Assembly (NCBI RefSeq): GCF_003852545.1
Contig: NZ_QAJR01000015.1
Location: 62,001-126,000, forward strand
Origin: Acidovorax sp. FJL06
Lineage (GTDB): Bacteria > Pseudomonadota > Gammaproteobacteria > Burkholderiales > Burkholderiaceae_C
Length of the DNA: 64,000 nucleotides
Direction of reading: 5' to 3'
The notes under the pieces: generated by a model
Database searches by the model: none
The model's input: only the letters and a program-made list of their open reading frames with translations
What the model was told of the DNA's origin: nothing
Shown here: positions 1-9,614 of the stretch, one piece after another
Layout: each line of letters begins with the position of its first letter
Position numbering within the stretch: position 1 is the stretch's first letter
Position numbers and translations under genes: made by a program

Positions 1-1247
1 CCCTGCAAGGCCAGAGCAGCGAATGCGCTCCTGTGGCCGTGGGCGCCGAGCACCCGCTGTTCATCCTCTACACCAGCGGCTCCACCGGCAAGCCCAAGGG
101 CGTGCAGCACAGCACCGGCGGCTACCTGCTGTGGGCCAAGATGACCATGGACTGGACGTTCGACCTGCGCGCCGACGACGTGTTCTGGTGCACGGCCGAT
201 ATTGGCTGGATCACGGGCCACACCTACGTCGCTTATGGCCCGCTGGCCGCAGGCGCCACACAGATCATCTTTGAAGGCATCCCCACCTTCCCCAACGCGG
301 GCCGCTTCTGGCAGATGATCGAGCGCCACAAGTGCACGATCTTCTACACGGCCCCCACCGCCATCCGCTCGCTCATCAAGGCGGCCGAAGCCGACGAGGC
401 CGTGCACCCCGCGCGCTCTGATTTGTCGAGCCTGCGCATCCTGGGCAGCGTGGGCGAGCCCATCAACCCCGAAGCCTGGATGTGGTACCACAAGAACGTG
501 GGCGGCGAGCGCTGCCCCATCGTGGACACCTTCTGGCAGACCGAAACCGGCGGCCATGTCATCACGCCGCTGCCCGGCGCCACGCCGCTGGTGCCCGGCA
601 GCTGCACGCTGCCCCTGCCCGGCATCACGGCCGCCATCGTGGACGAAACCGGCAACGATGTGGCCAACGGCGCCGGTGGCATCCTGGTCATCAAGCGCCC
701 CTGGCCGAGCATGATCCGCACCATCTGGAACGACCCCGAGCGCTTCAAGAAGAGCTACTTCCCCGAAGAGCTCAAGGGCTACTACCTGGCCGGCGACGGC
801 GCCGTGCGCAGCGCCGACCGGGGCTACTTCCGCATCACCGGCCGCATCGACGACGTGCTGAACGTGTCGGGCCACCGCATGGGAACGATGGAGATCGAAT
901 CGGCCCTGGTGGCCAAGACCGACCTGGTGGCCGAGGCCGCCGTGGTGGGCCGCCCCGACGATGTGACTGGCGAAGCCATCTGCGCGTTTGTGGTGCTCAA
1001 GCGCTCGCGCCCCACAGGCGAAGAGGCCAAGCAGATCGCCAACGAACTGCGCAACTGGGTCGCCAAGGAAATCGGCCCCATCGCCAAGCCCAAGGACATC
1101 CGCTTCGGCGACAACCTGCCCAAGACCCGCAGCGGCAAGATCATGCGCCGCCTGCTGCGCAGCATCGCCAAGGGCGAAGCCATCACGCAGGACACCAGCA
1201 CGTTGGAAAACCCCGCAATCCTGGATCAGTTGGCCCAGACCAACTGA
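1..1247 (+). CDS. acs: acetyl-CoA synthetase, 3' part (5' end outside window)
   Basis: C-terminal two thirds of an AMP-forming acetyl-CoA synthetase, which activates acetate with ATP and CoA in the cytoplasm. The reading frame is already open at base 3, so the start lies upstream. Visible are the adenylate-forming loop [10 protein letters not shown] near the beginning, the [10 protein letters not shown] substrate/adenylate motif, the [22 protein letters not shown] hinge region (quoted in part) and the C-terminal TRSGKIMRR whose lysine is the catalytic, acetylation-controlled residue of the family. The end DQLAQTN-stop matches the usual family C-terminus. It is followed by a bidirectional terminator. 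Propionyl-CoA synthetase is the main alternative, but the motif set and the C-terminus fit Acs better. Confidence 0.95.
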   Translation, partial: LQGQSSECAPVAVGAEHPLFILYTSGSTGKPKGVQHSTGGYLLWAKMTMDWTFDLRADDVFWCTADIGWITGHTYVAYGPLAAGATQIIFEGIPTFPNAGRFWQMIERHKCTIFYTAPTAIRSLIKAAEADEAVHPARSDLSSLRILGSVGEPINPEAWMWYHKNVGGERCPIVDTFWQTETGGHVITPLPGATPLVPGSCTLPLPGITAAIVDETGNDVANGAGGILVIKRPWPSMIRTIWNDPERFKKSYFPEELKGYYLAGDGAVRSADRGYFRITGRIDDVLNVSGHRMGTMEIESALVAKTDLVAEAAVVGRPDDVTGEAICAFVVLKRSRPTGEEAKQIANELRNWVAKEIGPIAKPKDIRFGDNLPKTRSGKIMRRLLRSIAKGEAITQDTSTLENPAILDQLAQTN

Positions 1248-1451
1248 TCCAGAAGGCGCCGTGCAACGTGCAACGGCGCCAGCGCGCAGCGCTTGCCGGA
1301 TTCGGGGACACTCATATCGCGCAGCGATGTGATGTGGCCACCGAACCCTGGCCGTTCACTCACCGCCAGTGATCGAAGCCGCGAGCCAATGGTTCCACAA
1401 GGCGCTGTAGTCACAGCGCCAGCGCTCAGCGCTTGCAAGGCCCCAAAACAA

Positions 1452-1488
1452 AAGCCGCGCCACATTTCTTGTGGCGCGGCTTTTTTTG
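1452..1488. terminator. bidirectional Rho-independent terminator between acs and cytochrome c gene
   Basis: A perfect 12-bp stem (1452-1463 paired with 1471-1482, AAGCCGCGCCAC / GTGGCGCGGCTT) with a 7-nt loop is followed by a T run on the plus strand and preceded by an A-rich stretch. It can therefore end both converging transcripts. The rest of 1248-1543 shows no gene. It contains two imperfect copies of a 20-odd-base GC-rich segment ending CAGCGCTTGC (around 1278 and 1420). Confidence 0.85.
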
Positions 1489-1543
1489 CCGCTGTCCCGG
1501 GGGCTGCACCCCAGAACAGCAGAATCGCAAACAGTGCTTTACT

Positions 1544-1849
1544 TTACTTCTGCGTCAGCACCCAGGCAGCCAGCTTCTTGGCTTCGGCGTCGTTGACTTG
1601 TGCATTGGCGGGCATGGGCACAGGGCCCCAGACGCCAGAGCCGCCCTTGATGATCTTGGCGGCCAGCTTGTCCACGGCATCCTTTTGACCGGCGTATTTG
1701 GCCGCAACTTCCTTGTATGCGGGGCCCACCAGTTTCTTGTCCACGGCATGGCAGGCCATGCAGTTCTTCGAGGTTGCCAGGGCCAGATCGGCCATTGCGG
1801 GGGCCGCAACCGACAGCGTCATGGCAAGGGTGATCAGGGTACGCTTCAT
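1544..1849 (-). CDS. small class I cytochrome c (c551/c552 type)
   Basis: 101-residue periplasmic monohaem cytochrome c. Residues 1-20 form a signal peptide ([19 protein letters not shown]) and the haem site is CMACH near residue 30. The downstream PMPAN segment supplies the expected axial methionine. The short length and the GP-Y-EVAAKY pattern after the haem site fit the c551/c552/c8 group, which shuttles electrons between periplasmic redox partners. It is a single gene convergent with acs and divergent from the Trp-rich protein gene. The exact partner cannot be told from sequence. Confidence 0.9.
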   Translation of the reverse strand: MKRTLITLAMTLSVAAPAMADLALATSKNCMACHAVDKKLVGPAYKEVAAKYAGQKDAVDKLAAKIIKGGSGVWGPVPMPANAQVNDAEAKKLAAWVLTQK

Positions 1850-1964
1850 GGTGGGATTTCCTGTGGTTGAGTTACAGTGCTTTTAATGGAATTGTAGTGA
1901 CTTGGGTTGACATCCCCTTGTCCCTCGTCAATCAAGCCCGTGACGGCATTTTCTGGAGATTGCG

Positions 1965-2207
1965 ATGTATCTGCTGGGTCTTTCCCTTCTCATGCTGGCA
2001 CTGAAATATTTTGAAATCGGCCCCGTGGCCACCTGGTCCTGGTGGTGGGTGCTGGCCCCCTTTGCCGCCACGGCGCTGTGGTGGGCCTGGGCCGATTCCA
2101 CGGGCTACACCAAGCGCAAGGCCATGGAGAAGATGGACCAGCGCAAACAAGACCGCATCAACAAGCACAAGGAAGCCCTGGGCATTCGGCCGCGCAAGCC
2201 GCGCTGA
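1965..2207 (+). CDS. small Trp-rich membrane protein
   Basis: 80-residue protein. An N-terminal membrane segment (residues 2-16) is followed by a strikingly Trp-rich stretch (TWSWWWVLAPFAATALWWAW, about 23-42) forming a second hydrophobic helix, then a highly basic tail (KRKAMEKMDQRKQDR...IRPRKPR). This layout matches the betaproteobacterial 'small Trp-rich protein' family as I know it; no function is established. It is a single gene with its own terminator downstream. Confidence 0.75.
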   Translation: MYLLGLSLLMLALKYFEIGPVATWSWWWVLAPFAATALWWAWADSTGYTKRKAMEKMDQRKQDRINKHKEALGIRPRKPR

Positions 2208-2235
2208 GCAAATGGGCGCACGAGCGCCAAAAACA

Positions 2236-2270
2236 AAAACGCCCGCAGCCATGCGCTTCGGGCGTTTTTT
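2236..2270. terminator. Rho-independent terminator
   Basis: Stem AAAACGCCCG (2236-2245) pairs with CGGGCGTTTT (2259-2268), with a 13-nt loop and flanking A and T runs. It sits between the Trp-rich protein gene and the converging ilvD and can serve both strands. Confidence 0.85.
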
Positions 2271-2341
2271 GTTGCTGGGTCCAGAGCGCGAGGATGGGCG
2301 GTGCAAATTCAGCTCCCGCCCAGCCCGCCTCTGCGGATGGA

Positions 2342-4045
2342 TCAATACGCGTCCAGCACCGCACCCTTGCTCGCGCTCGATGCATTGAACGCGAACTTGG
2401 CCTGCACGCCCCGCGTGTAGCGCGGTGCGGGCGCCGTCCAGCCGGCGCGGCGCTTGGCGATCTCGGCTTCGGGCACGTTCAGTTCCAGCAGCAACTGGCG
2501 CGCGTCGATGGTGATGCTGTCGCCCTCGTTGACGAAGGCGATCGTGCCGCCGGCAGCCGCTTCGGGCGCCACGTGGCCGACCACCATGCCCCAGGTGCCG
2601 CCGGAGAAGCGGCCGTCGGTGATCAGGCCCACGCTTTCGCCCAGGCCGGCGCCGATGAGGGCACCGGTGGGGGCCAGCATCTCGGGCATGCCGGGGCCGC
2701 CCTTGGGGCCCAGGTAGCGCAGCACCATCACGTCGCCGGCCTTGATCTTGCCGGCCAGGATGGCTTCCAGGGCCGATTGCTCGTCGTCGAACACGCGGGC
2801 CGGGCCGGTGATCACGGGGTTCTTCAGGCCCGTGATCTTGGCCACGGCGCCTTCGGGGCTGAGGTTGCCCTTCAGGATGGCCAGGTGGCCCTGCGCGTAC
2901 ATGGGGTTGTCGATGTTGCGGATCACGTCCTGGTCGGCGCGCGGCACATCGGGCACGTCCTGGAGCACTTCGGCAATGGTCTTGCCGCTGATGGTGATGC
3001 AGTCGCCGTGCAGCAGGCCGGCCTTGAGCAGCACCTTCATCACCTGCGGAATGCCGCCTGCGCGGTGCAGGTCCACGGCCAGGTACTTGCCGCTGGGCTT
3101 CAGGTCGCACAGCACGGGGGTCTTCACGCGCACGCGCTCGAAGTCGTCAATGCTCCACTCCACGCCCGCCGCGTGGGCGATGGCCAGGAAGTGCAGCACC
3201 GCGTTGGTCGATCCGCCGGTGGCCATGATGACGGCCACGGCGTTCTCGATGGATTTGCGGGTCACGATGTCGCGGGGCTTGATGTCCTTCTTGATGGCCT
3301 CGATCAGCACCTTGGCCGATTCCTTGGCAGAGTTCATCTTCTCGTCGTGCGGGTTGGCCATGGTGGACGAGTAGGGCAGGCTGATGCCCAGGGCCTCGAA
3401 GGCGCTGGACATGGTGTTGGCGGTGTACATGCCGCCGCACGAGCCGGTGCCGGGGATGGCGCGCTTTTCGATCTCCTTGAGGTCAAAGTCGCTCAGCTTG
3501 CCCGCAGCGTTCTCGCCCACGGCCTCGAACACGCTCACGATGTTCAGGTCCTTGCCCTGGTAGTGGCCCGGCAGGATGGTGCCGCCGTACACGTAGATGG
3601 CGGGCACGTTGGCGCGCAGCATGCCCATCAGGCCGCCGGGCATGTTCTTGTCGCAGCCGCCGACCACCAGCACGCCATCCATCCACTGGCCGCCCACGCA
3701 GGTCTCGATGCAGTCGCTGATCACCTCGCGGCTCACCAGGCTGTACTTCATGCCTTCGGTGCCCATGGCCATGCCGTCGCTGATGGTGGGGGTGCCGAAC
3801 ACTTGGGCATTGCCGCCCGCTTCCTCGATGCCGGCGATGGCCGCGTCCGCCAGCTTCTGCAGGCCGCTGTTGCAGGGCGTGATGGTGCTGTGGCCGTTGG
3901 CCACGCCGACCATGGGTTTCACGAAGTCGCCTTCTTCGTAGCCCATGGCGTAGTACATGGAGCGGTTGGGGGCGCGCGACTTGCCCTGGGTGATGTTGGC
4001 GCTGCGGCGGTTGATGGGCGCGGAGGGCTTGCTGGAGTCGGTCAT
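2342..4045 (-). CDS. ilvD: dihydroxyacid dehydratase, short subfamily
   Basis: 567-residue dihydroxyacid dehydratase, third step of valine/isoleucine (and pantothenate precursor) synthesis, converting 2,3-dihydroxy acids to 2-oxo acids with an Fe-S cluster. Cluster cysteines are visible in [18 protein letters not shown] and [15 protein letters not shown]. The KGGPGMPEM and [15 protein letters not shown] motifs are present. I start at the Met of [20 protein letters not shown] because the in-frame extension upstream lacks family similarity. Length and motif style fit the roughly 560-residue subfamily, which often has a stable [2Fe-2S] cluster. A second, longer paralogue is divergently transcribed next door. 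Confidence 0.95.
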   Translation of the reverse strand: MTDSSKPSAPINRRSANITQGKSRAPNRSMYYAMGYEEGDFVKPMVGVANGHSTITPCNSGLQKLADAAIAGIEEAGGNAQVFGTPTISDGMAMGTEGMKYSLVSREVISDCIETCVGGQWMDGVLVVGGCDKNMPGGLMGMLRANVPAIYVYGGTILPGHYQGKDLNIVSVFEAVGENAAGKLSDFDLKEIEKRAIPGTGSCGGMYTANTMSSAFEALGISLPYSSTMANPHDEKMNSAKESAKVLIEAIKKDIKPRDIVTRKSIENAVAVIMATGGSTNAVLHFLAIAHAAGVEWSIDDFERVRVKTPVLCDLKPSGKYLAVDLHRAGGIPQVMKVLLKAGLLHGDCITISGKTIAEVLQDVPDVPRADQDVIRNIDNPMYAQGHLAILKGNLSPEGAVAKITGLKNPVITGPARVFDDEQSALEAILAGKIKAGDVMVLRYLGPKGGPGMPEMLAPTGALIGAGLGESVGLITDGRFSGGTWGMVVGHVAPEAAAGGTIAFVNEGDSITIDARQLLLELNVPEAEIAKRRAGWTAPAPRYTRGVQAKFAFNASSASKGAVLDAY

Positions 4046-4295
4046 CGTGGGGCGTCCTGATAGTCGGGGTTGGGGACTGGAGCGGAATGGATCATTCTGC
4101 CAGCGCCGTCGCAGAGCGTGGGGGCTGTCCCTGCAATCCCCAATGCCGCCGCCCCAGGCGGGCCCATATGAGGGTGGGCGATAATTAACAGGTTTGCCCC
4201 CTGCACGGCTCAAGAGGCTGTTGCGACGGGTGCGAGAGGGGTCTGTATTCCCGTGGCCCGCTTCACTTCCCCGCGATATTCCCTAAGCCAGCACG
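4046..4295. promoter_or_regulatory. divergent promoter region between two ilvD genes
   Basis: A 250-bp region that must hold the promoters of both ilvD paralogues. It includes an AT-rich spot around 4180-4192 (GATAATTAAC) that could supply a -10 element on either strand. No leader-peptide attenuator rich in branched-chain codons was recognised. No regulator gene lies between the two. Confidence 0.45.
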
Positions 4296-6155
4296 ATGCC
4301 CATCTACCGTTCCAAAACCTCCACCGCCGGTCGCAACATGGCAGGCGCGCGCTCCCTGTGGCGCGCCACCGGCATGAAAGACGATGATTTCAGCAAGCCC
4401 ATCATCGCGGTGGTCAATTCATTCACCCAGTTCGTGCCCGGCCACGTGCACCTGAAGGACCTGGGCCAGCTGGTGGCCCGCGAGATCGAAGCCGCTGGCG
4501 GCGTGGCCAAAGAGTTCAACACCATCGCCGTGGACGACGGCATCGCCATGGGCCACGACGGCATGCTGTATTCGCTGCCCAGCCGCGACATCATTGCCGA
4601 CTCGGTCGAGTACATGGTCAACGCCCACTGCGCCGACGCCATGGTGTGCATCTCCAACTGCGACAAGATCACGCCCGGCATGCTGATGGCCGCCATGCGC
4701 CTGAACATCCCGGTGATCTTCGTCTCGGGTGGCCCCATGGAAGCCGGCAAGACGCGCCTGGCCAACCCCGTCACCAAGGTCATGGAGTTCAAGAAGCTCG
4801 ACCTGGTGGACGCGATGGTGATCGCCGCCGACAGCAATTACTCCGACGCCGACGTGGCCGAGGTGGAACGCTCGGCCTGCCCCACCTGCGGTTCGTGCTC
4901 GGGCATGTTCACCGCCAATTCGATGAACTGCCTGACCGAGGCGCTGGGCCTGTCGCTGCCCGGCAACGGCACCGTGGTGGCCACCCACGCCGACCGCGAG
5001 CAGCTGTTCAAGCGCGCCGGCCGCCGCATCGTCGAGATCGCCAAGCAGTATTACGAGCAGGACGACGAACGCGTGCTGCCGCGCTCGGTGGGCTTCAAGG
5101 CGTTTGAAAATGCCATGACGCTGGACATCGCCATGGGCGGCTCCACCAACACCATCCTGCACCTGCTGGCGATTGCGAGCGAGGCAGAGATCCCGTTCAC
5201 CATGGCCGACATCGACCGCCTTTCGCGCGTGGTGCCGCAGCTGTGCAAGGTGGCGCCCAACACCAACAAGTACCACATCGAAGACGTGCACCGCGCAGGC
5301 GGCATCATGGCCATCCTGGGCGAGCTGGACCGTGCGGGCAAGCTGCACACCGATGTGCCCACGGTGCACACCGCCACGCTGAAGGATGCGCTGGACCAGT
5401 GGGACATCGTGCGCACGCAGGACGACGCCGTGCGCACCTTCTACATGGCAGGCCCCGCCGGCGTGCCCACGCAGGTGGCGTTCAGCCAGGCCACCCGCTG
5501 GCCCAGCCTGGACCTGGACCGCGCCGAGGGCTGTATCCGCTCGTACGACCACGCGTTCAGCAAGGAAGGCGGCCTGGCCGTGCTGACCGGCAACATCGCG
5601 GTGGACGGCTGCGTGGTCAAGTCGGCCGGTGTGGACGAAAGCATCCTGGTGTTCGAGGGCACAGCCCATGTCACCGAGTCGCAGGACGAGGCCGTGGCCA
5701 ACATCCTGGCCGACAAGGTGAAGGCCGGCGACATCGTCATCGTGCGCTACGAAGGCCCCAAGGGCGGCCCCGGCATGCAAGAGATGCTGTACCCCACCAG
5801 CTACATCAAGTCCAAGGGCCTGGGCAAGGCCTGTGCGCTGCTGACCGACGGCCGCTTTTCGGGCGGCACCTCGGGCCTGTCGATCGGCCACTGCTCGCCC
5901 GAAGCCGCCGCCGGCGGTGCCATCGGCCTGGTGCAGAACGGCGACCGCATCCGCATCGATATCCCCAACCGCAGCATCAACGTGCTGGTGAGCGACGAAG
6001 AGCTGGCCCGCCGCCGCGAAGCGCAGAACGCCAAGGGCTGGAAGCCTGCGCAGCCACGCCCGCGCAAGGTCTCGGCCGCGCTCAAGGCTTATGCCAAGTT
6101 GGTGATGTCGGCCGACAAGGGCGCCGTGCGCGACCTGTCGCTGCTGGAAGACTGA
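4296..6155 (+). CDS. ilvD: dihydroxyacid dehydratase, long (E. coli-type) subfamily
   Basis: 619-residue dihydroxyacid dehydratase of the roughly 615-residue E. coli class. It has the N-terminal [20 protein letters not shown] and the cluster motifs [10 protein letters not shown] and [16 protein letters not shown]. The [13 protein letters not shown]-terminal motif and the [13 protein letters not shown] segment are intact. The E. coli-type enzyme usually carries a labile [4Fe-4S] cluster, so the neighbour may be an oxidant-tolerant backup or may prefer another substrate, such as a sugar acid (inference). A clear terminator follows. Confidence 0.95.
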   Translation: MPIYRSKTSTAGRNMAGARSLWRATGMKDDDFSKPIIAVVNSFTQFVPGHVHLKDLGQLVAREIEAAGGVAKEFNTIAVDDGIAMGHDGMLYSLPSRDIIADSVEYMVNAHCADAMVCISNCDKITPGMLMAAMRLNIPVIFVSGGPMEAGKTRLANPVTKVMEFKKLDLVDAMVIAADSNYSDADVAEVERSACPTCGSCSGMFTANSMNCLTEALGLSLPGNGTVVATHADREQLFKRAGRRIVEIAKQYYEQDDERVLPRSVGFKAFENAMTLDIAMGGSTNTILHLLAIASEAEIPFTMADIDRLSRVVPQLCKVAPNTNKYHIEDVHRAGGIMAILGELDRAGKLHTDVPTVHTATLKDALDQWDIVRTQDDAVRTFYMAGPAGVPTQVAFSQATRWPSLDLDRAEGCIRSYDHAFSKEGGLAVLTGNIAVDGCVVKSAGVDESILVFEGTAHVTESQDEAVANILADKVKAGDIVIVRYEGPKGGPGMQEMLYPTSYIKSKGLGKACALLTDGRFSGGTSGLSIGHCSPEAAAGGAIGLVQNGDRIRIDIPNRSINVLVSDEELARRREAQNAKGWKPAQPRPRKVSAALKAYAKLVMSADKGAVRDLSLLED

Positions 6156-6192
6156 CCGGCCGCAGGGGAGGGGGCGACACCCCTCCACCATC

Positions 6193-6225
6193 AAAAAAGC
6201 CGCATCCCGAGGGTGCGGCTTTTTT
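6193..6225. terminator. Rho-independent terminator after ilvD
   Basis: AAAAAAGCCGCA (6193-6204) pairs with TGCGGCTTTTTT (6214-6225) around a 9-nt loop. The A/T flanks let it act on both strands. Confidence 0.9.
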
Positions 6226-6241
6226 GTGGGTGTTTGCTTTG

Positions 6242-6292
6242 TTTTTGATAGCATTTGGCGCTTGATGGACAAGCGCTAGGGCCCATTTTATT
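6242..6292 (-). repeat. dispersed palindromic element, copy A (intergenic)
   Basis: The core hairpin is GCGCTTG (6258-6264), a 5-nt loop, and CAAGCGC (6270-6276). It is flanked by TTTTTGATAGC on one side and a GGGCC/A-T-rich end on the other. Its reverse complement aligns almost base for base with copy B (7752-7804). It overlaps the last codons and stop of bfr (6288-6290). Confidence 0.8.
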
Positions 6293-6767
6293 CCGTAGCG
6301 CTGCCCATCTGCGACTGCAGGTAGTTCTGCAGCCCGATCTTGTCGATCAGGCCGATCTGCTTCTCCAGCCAGTAGGCGTGGTCTTCCTCGGTGTCGCGCA
6401 GCTGGGCCAGCAGCAGGTCGCGGCTCACGTAGTCGCCAACGCTTTCGCACAGGGCCATGCCTTTTTGCAGGGCGGCGCGCACCTCGTATTCGGTGGCCAG
6501 GTCCTTTTTCAGCATCTCGGGCACGGTCTCGCCCGGGGTGAAGGGGTTGGGGCGCATGTCCGGGCGGCCGCCCAGGAAGAGGATGCGGCGCAGCAGCGCG
6601 TCGGCGTGCTGGGTTTCTTCCTGCATCTCGTGGTCCAGGCGGGTGTAGAGCTTGATGAAGCCCTGGTCCTCATAGAGGCGCGAGTGCGCGAAATACTGGT
6701 CGCGTGCGGCCAGCTCGCCGCGCAGCAGTTCCTTGAAATAGTCGATGACTTGTGGGTTGCCCTGCAT
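6288..6767 (-). CDS. bfr: bacterioferritin lacking the haem-ligand methionine
   Basis: 159-residue bacterioferritin, a 24-subunit iron-storage cage that oxidises Fe(II) and stores the mineral. Ferroxidase ligands by alignment to E. coli Bfr are Glu18, Glu51, His54, the Glu in ATEYEVR, and the Glu/His of DTEEDH. The family C-terminus [10 protein letters not shown] is present. At position 52, where canonical Bfr has the Met that ligates inter-subunit haem, this protein has Thr ([11 protein letters not shown] versus E. coli HESIDEMKHAD). It may be haem-free or form mixed cages with another Bfr. I start at [11 protein letters not shown]; the longer frame upstream is promoter DNA shared with lgt. 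Confidence 0.92.
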   Translation of the reverse strand: MQGNPQVIDYFKELLRGELAARDQYFAHSRLYEDQGFIKLYTRLDHEMQEETQHADALLRRILFLGGRPDMRPNPFTPGETVPEMLKKDLATEYEVRAALQKGMALCESVGDYVSRDLLLAQLRDTEEDHAYWLEKQIGLIDKIGLQNYLQSQMGSATE

Positions 6768-6927
6768 GTTGTTGTCCTTGTCTTGAAGCGGGGAGTATCG
6801 CGCTGGCCTTCGCCCTTTGGGGTGAATGTCCCCGCCGGCCCGGTCTGCATGCGCACCGGGATCAGAAGCATTTGCATTGGGGTGGCAAGCCTGGGGCCAT
6901 CCACGGCGCGGCACAATACCGCCCACC

Positions 6928-7755
6928 ATGTTGACCTACCCCCACATCGACCCCGTCGCACTGCAGATCGGCCCGCTGGCCATCCACTGGTACGGCCTTA
7001 CCTATCTGGCGGCCTTTGGCCTGTTCATGCTGCTGGGCATCCGGCGCCTGCGGCACGAGCCCTTTGCCTCCATCACCGGCCCGGCCGCCTGGACGCGCAA
7101 GGACGTGGAGGACATCCTCTTCCTGGGCGTGGCCGGTGTGGTCATCGGTGGGCGGCTGGGGTACTGCCTGTTCTACAAACCCGGCTACTACCTCAGCCAC
7201 CCGCTGGAGATCTTTGCCGTGTGGCAGGGCGGCATGGCCTTTCACGGCGGGCTGCTGGGCGTGATTGCGGCCATGCTGTGGTTTGCGCATTCGCGCCAGC
7301 GCCCGTGGCTGCAGGTGGCGGACTTTGTGGCGCCCTGCGTGCCCACCGGCCTGGCGGCGGGACGCGTGGGCAACTTCATCAACGGCGAGCTGTGGGGCCG
7401 ATTTGCCAGCCCCGACCTGCCCTGGGGCATGGTGTTTGCGCACAGCGGCTCGATGCAGCCGCGCCACCCTTCGCAGGTCTACCAGTTCCTGATGGAAGGG
7501 CTGCTGCTGTTCATTCTGCTGTGGCTGTACGCGCGCAAGGAACGCCGCCCGGGCCAGGTGGCGGCCGCCTTCCTGTTTGGCTACGGCGTGTTCCGCTTCA
7601 TCGCTGAATACTTCCGCGAACCCGATGCCTTCCTGGGCATCCTGTCGCTGGGCATGAGCATGGGGCAGTGGCTGTGCGTGCCCATGGTCGCAGGGGGCAT
7701 CGGGCTCTGGCTGTGGGCGCAGCGCCAGCCGGTGGTGGCGTTGGGTGCTAGATAA
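6928..7755 (+). CDS. lgt: prolipoprotein diacylglyceryl transferase
   Basis: 275-residue inner-membrane enzyme that transfers diacylglycerol from phosphatidylglycerol to the lipobox cysteine of prelipoproteins. About seven hydrophobic segments are visible. Family signatures include the N-terminal [12 protein letters not shown], the [11 protein letters not shown] loop and the Lgt signature [15 protein letters not shown] around residues 142-156. The start at [12 protein letters not shown] fits the usual N-terminus. It is divergent from bfr. The stop codon runs directly into a dispersed palindromic repeat. Confidence 0.97.
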   Translation: MLTYPHIDPVALQIGPLAIHWYGLTYLAAFGLFMLLGIRRLRHEPFASITGPAAWTRKDVEDILFLGVAGVVIGGRLGYCLFYKPGYYLSHPLEIFAVWQGGMAFHGGLLGVIAAMLWFAHSRQRPWLQVADFVAPCVPTGLAAGRVGNFINGELWGRFASPDLPWGMVFAHSGSMQPRHPSQVYQFLMEGLLLFILLWLYARKERRPGQVAAAFLFGYGVFRFIAEYFREPDAFLGILSLGMSMGQWLCVPMVAGGIGLWLWAQRQPVVALGAR

Positions 7756-7804
7756 ATCGCCCTGTAGCGCTTGATGGATAAGCGCTAGCAGCTATCAAAA
7801 ATGT
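7752..7804 (+). repeat. dispersed palindromic element, copy B (intergenic)
   Basis: Stem AGCGCTT (7766-7772), 7-nt loop GATGGAT, AAGCGCT (7780-7786), followed by AGCAGCTATCAAAAA. This is the cleanest copy in the window and serves as the reference for the other five. It starts inside the lgt stop codon and may also act as its 3' hairpin. Confidence 0.8.
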
Positions 7805-8102
7805 AGTTCTATGAGCCGCTGGCGCTGCACCGGGCCGGCGGCTTTTTCATCGCCGGGCCGCCCCAAGATGAAAAGCGGCCCCTTGGGGAGCGACCACACG
7901 GAGTGGGGAGTGTGGGGGCAATTTTTCATGCCCGCCAAAACAGCCGGCCGCCCGCGCAGCCACTGTGCATGAATGTCGCCCACCCGAAGGTGGGCGGGAG
8001 CAAGTTGCACTATGCTTGGGCAACATTTGGTTACCGGTGTGGTGCCGCGCCTTGGCGCGCGGACGCCCTCGGTGATTCCCCCCTGAGAAAGCTCCGAAAG
8101 AC
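7805..8102. other. non-coding spacer, lgt to M20 peptidase gene
   Basis: No convincing gene. It holds GC-rich segments with self-complementarity (CGGGCCGCCCC / GCGGCCCC, about 7855-7885) and a GTGGGGAGTGTGGGGG run (about 7902-7918) resembling intergenic filler repeats of this group. The promoter of the M20 peptidase gene presumably lies within the last 100 bases. Confidence 0.4.
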
Positions 8103-9599
8103 ATGATCAAGAAACTCCTGCTGGGGCTGCTCGCCCTGGCGGTGCTGCTGGCTGCGGCCCTGGGCATCAACACCGCACGCAAGGGCTCGCGCCAGCTGGA
8201 CGTGGCGCCCATCGCCCGCCTGCCGGTGGATGATGCCGCCGTGGCCCAGCGCCTGGCCGAGGCGGTGCGCCTGCGCACCGAATCCTCGCGCGATGACGAC
8301 AAGGCCAGCATGGGCCAGTTCCTGCAGCTCCATGCGCTGCTGCAGCAGCGGTTTCCGCTGGTGCATGCCAAGCTCCAGCGCGAGGTGGTGGGCGGCCTGA
8401 GCCTGCTCTACACCTGGCCCGGCAAGGATGCCAAGGCTGCGCCGGTGATGCTCATGGCCCACCAGGATGTGGTGCCCGTGGCACCCGGCACCGAGGGCGA
8501 CTGGGCGCAGCCCCCGTATTCCGGCGCCATCCAGGATGGGTTCGTCTGGGGCCGGGGCTCGTGGGACGACAAGGGCAATCTCATGAGCCAGCTCGAGGCC
8601 GTGGAGATGCTGCTGGCCAGCGGCTTCACGCCTGAGCGCACCATCTACCTGGCCTTTGGTGCCGACGAGGAAGTGGGCGGCCTGCGCGGTGCCGCCAAGA
8701 TCGCCGCGCTGCTGCAGGAGCGCAAGGTGCGCCTGGATTTCGTGATCGACGAAGGCCTGTTGATCCTGGACGGCGTGATGCCCGGCCTGTCCAAGCCCGC
8801 CGCCGTCATCGGCGTGGCCGAGAAGGGCTATATGTCGGTGGTGATGACCCTGTCGGGCACGCCCGGGCACTCGTCCATGCCGCCGCACAAGGGCAGCAGT
8901 GCCATTGCCATGATGAGCGACGCGCTCAAGCGCCTGGACGAAGAGCCCATGCCCGGCGGCATCCATGGCGTGGCGGGCGAGCTGTTCGACACGCTCGCGC
9001 CCGAGATGGGCGGCGTGAACCGCGTGGTGCTGTCCAACCTGTGGCTGTTCCGCCCCGTGGTGCAAAAGCAGCTCGAAGGCGCGGCCAGCACCAACGCCAT
9101 GCTGCGCACCACCACGGCGCTGACCATCGTGAGCGCGGGCAACCGCGACAACGTGGTGCCCGGCCGCGCCGAGGCCACGGTCAACTTCCGCCTGCTGCCC
9201 GGCGACACCCAGGAGCAGGTGATGGACCATGTGCGCAGCAAGATCAGCGCGCCCCCCGTGCAGGTGGAGCTGAGCACGCTGCCGGGCGCGGTGGATGCGT
9301 CCAAGGTGGCGCCCACCGACTCCGCCCAGTACCGCCTGCTCAACCAGACCATCCGCGAAGTCTTCCCCGACGTGCTGGTGGCCCCGGGCCTGATGGTGGG
9401 GGGAACGGATTCGCAGCACTACGGCGCCATCAGCGACCACATCTTCAAGTTCTCGCCCGTGCGCGCTAATTCAGAAGACCTGAAACGATTCCACGGCACC
9501 AACGAGCGGCTGGAGGTCGCCAACTATGCGGATGCGATCCGGTTCTATCACCGGCTGATGGGCCAGATCAGCCAGACCGCAGCGCCCAGCAAGCCCTGA
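8103..9599 (+). CDS. M20-family metallopeptidase, membrane-anchored
   Basis: 498-residue M20/M25/M40 zinc peptidase resembling PM20D1/carboxypeptidase S. An N-terminal hydrophobic segment (about residues 4-22) suggests export or a membrane anchor. Metal-site motifs in order are MLMAHQDVVPV (first His), GSWDDKGNLMSQLEA (bridging Asp), FGADEEVGG (catalytic and ligand Glu) and GGTDSQHYGAI (late His). The dimerisation domain lies between them (about 220-380). Likely substrates are N-acyl amino acids or small peptides, not identifiable from sequence. It ends 15 bp from the convergent EamA gene. Confidence 0.88.
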   Translation: MIKKLLLGLLALAVLLAAALGINTARKGSRQLDVAPIARLPVDDAAVAQRLAEAVRLRTESSRDDDKASMGQFLQLHALLQQRFPLVHAKLQREVVGGLSLLYTWPGKDAKAAPVMLMAHQDVVPVAPGTEGDWAQPPYSGAIQDGFVWGRGSWDDKGNLMSQLEAVEMLLASGFTPERTIYLAFGADEEVGGLRGAAKIAALLQERKVRLDFVIDEGLLILDGVMPGLSKPAAVIGVAEKGYMSVVMTLSGTPGHSSMPPHKGSSAIAMMSDALKRLDEEPMPGGIHGVAGELFDTLAPEMGGVNRVVLSNLWLFRPVVQKQLEGAASTNAMLRTTTALTIVSAGNRDNVVPGRAEATVNFRLLPGDTQEQVMDHVRSKISAPPVQVELSTLPGAVDASKVAPTDSAQYRLLNQTIREVFPDVLVAPGLMVGGTDSQHYGAISDHIFKFSPVRANSEDLKRFHGTNERLEVANYADAIRFYHRLMGQISQTAAPSKP

Positions 9600-9614
9600 T
9601 GCGACCAAGAAGAA

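Noticed and set aside
1226-1688. Short open frames between acs and the cytochrome c gene
   Set aside because: They cross the terminator and overlap the cytochrome gene antisense; no coding signal.
4419-6272. 617-codon open frame antisense to ilvD
   Set aside because: His/Val/Gly-rich translation without family features, typical of the antisense shadow of a GC-rich gene. The sense frame is a full IlvD.
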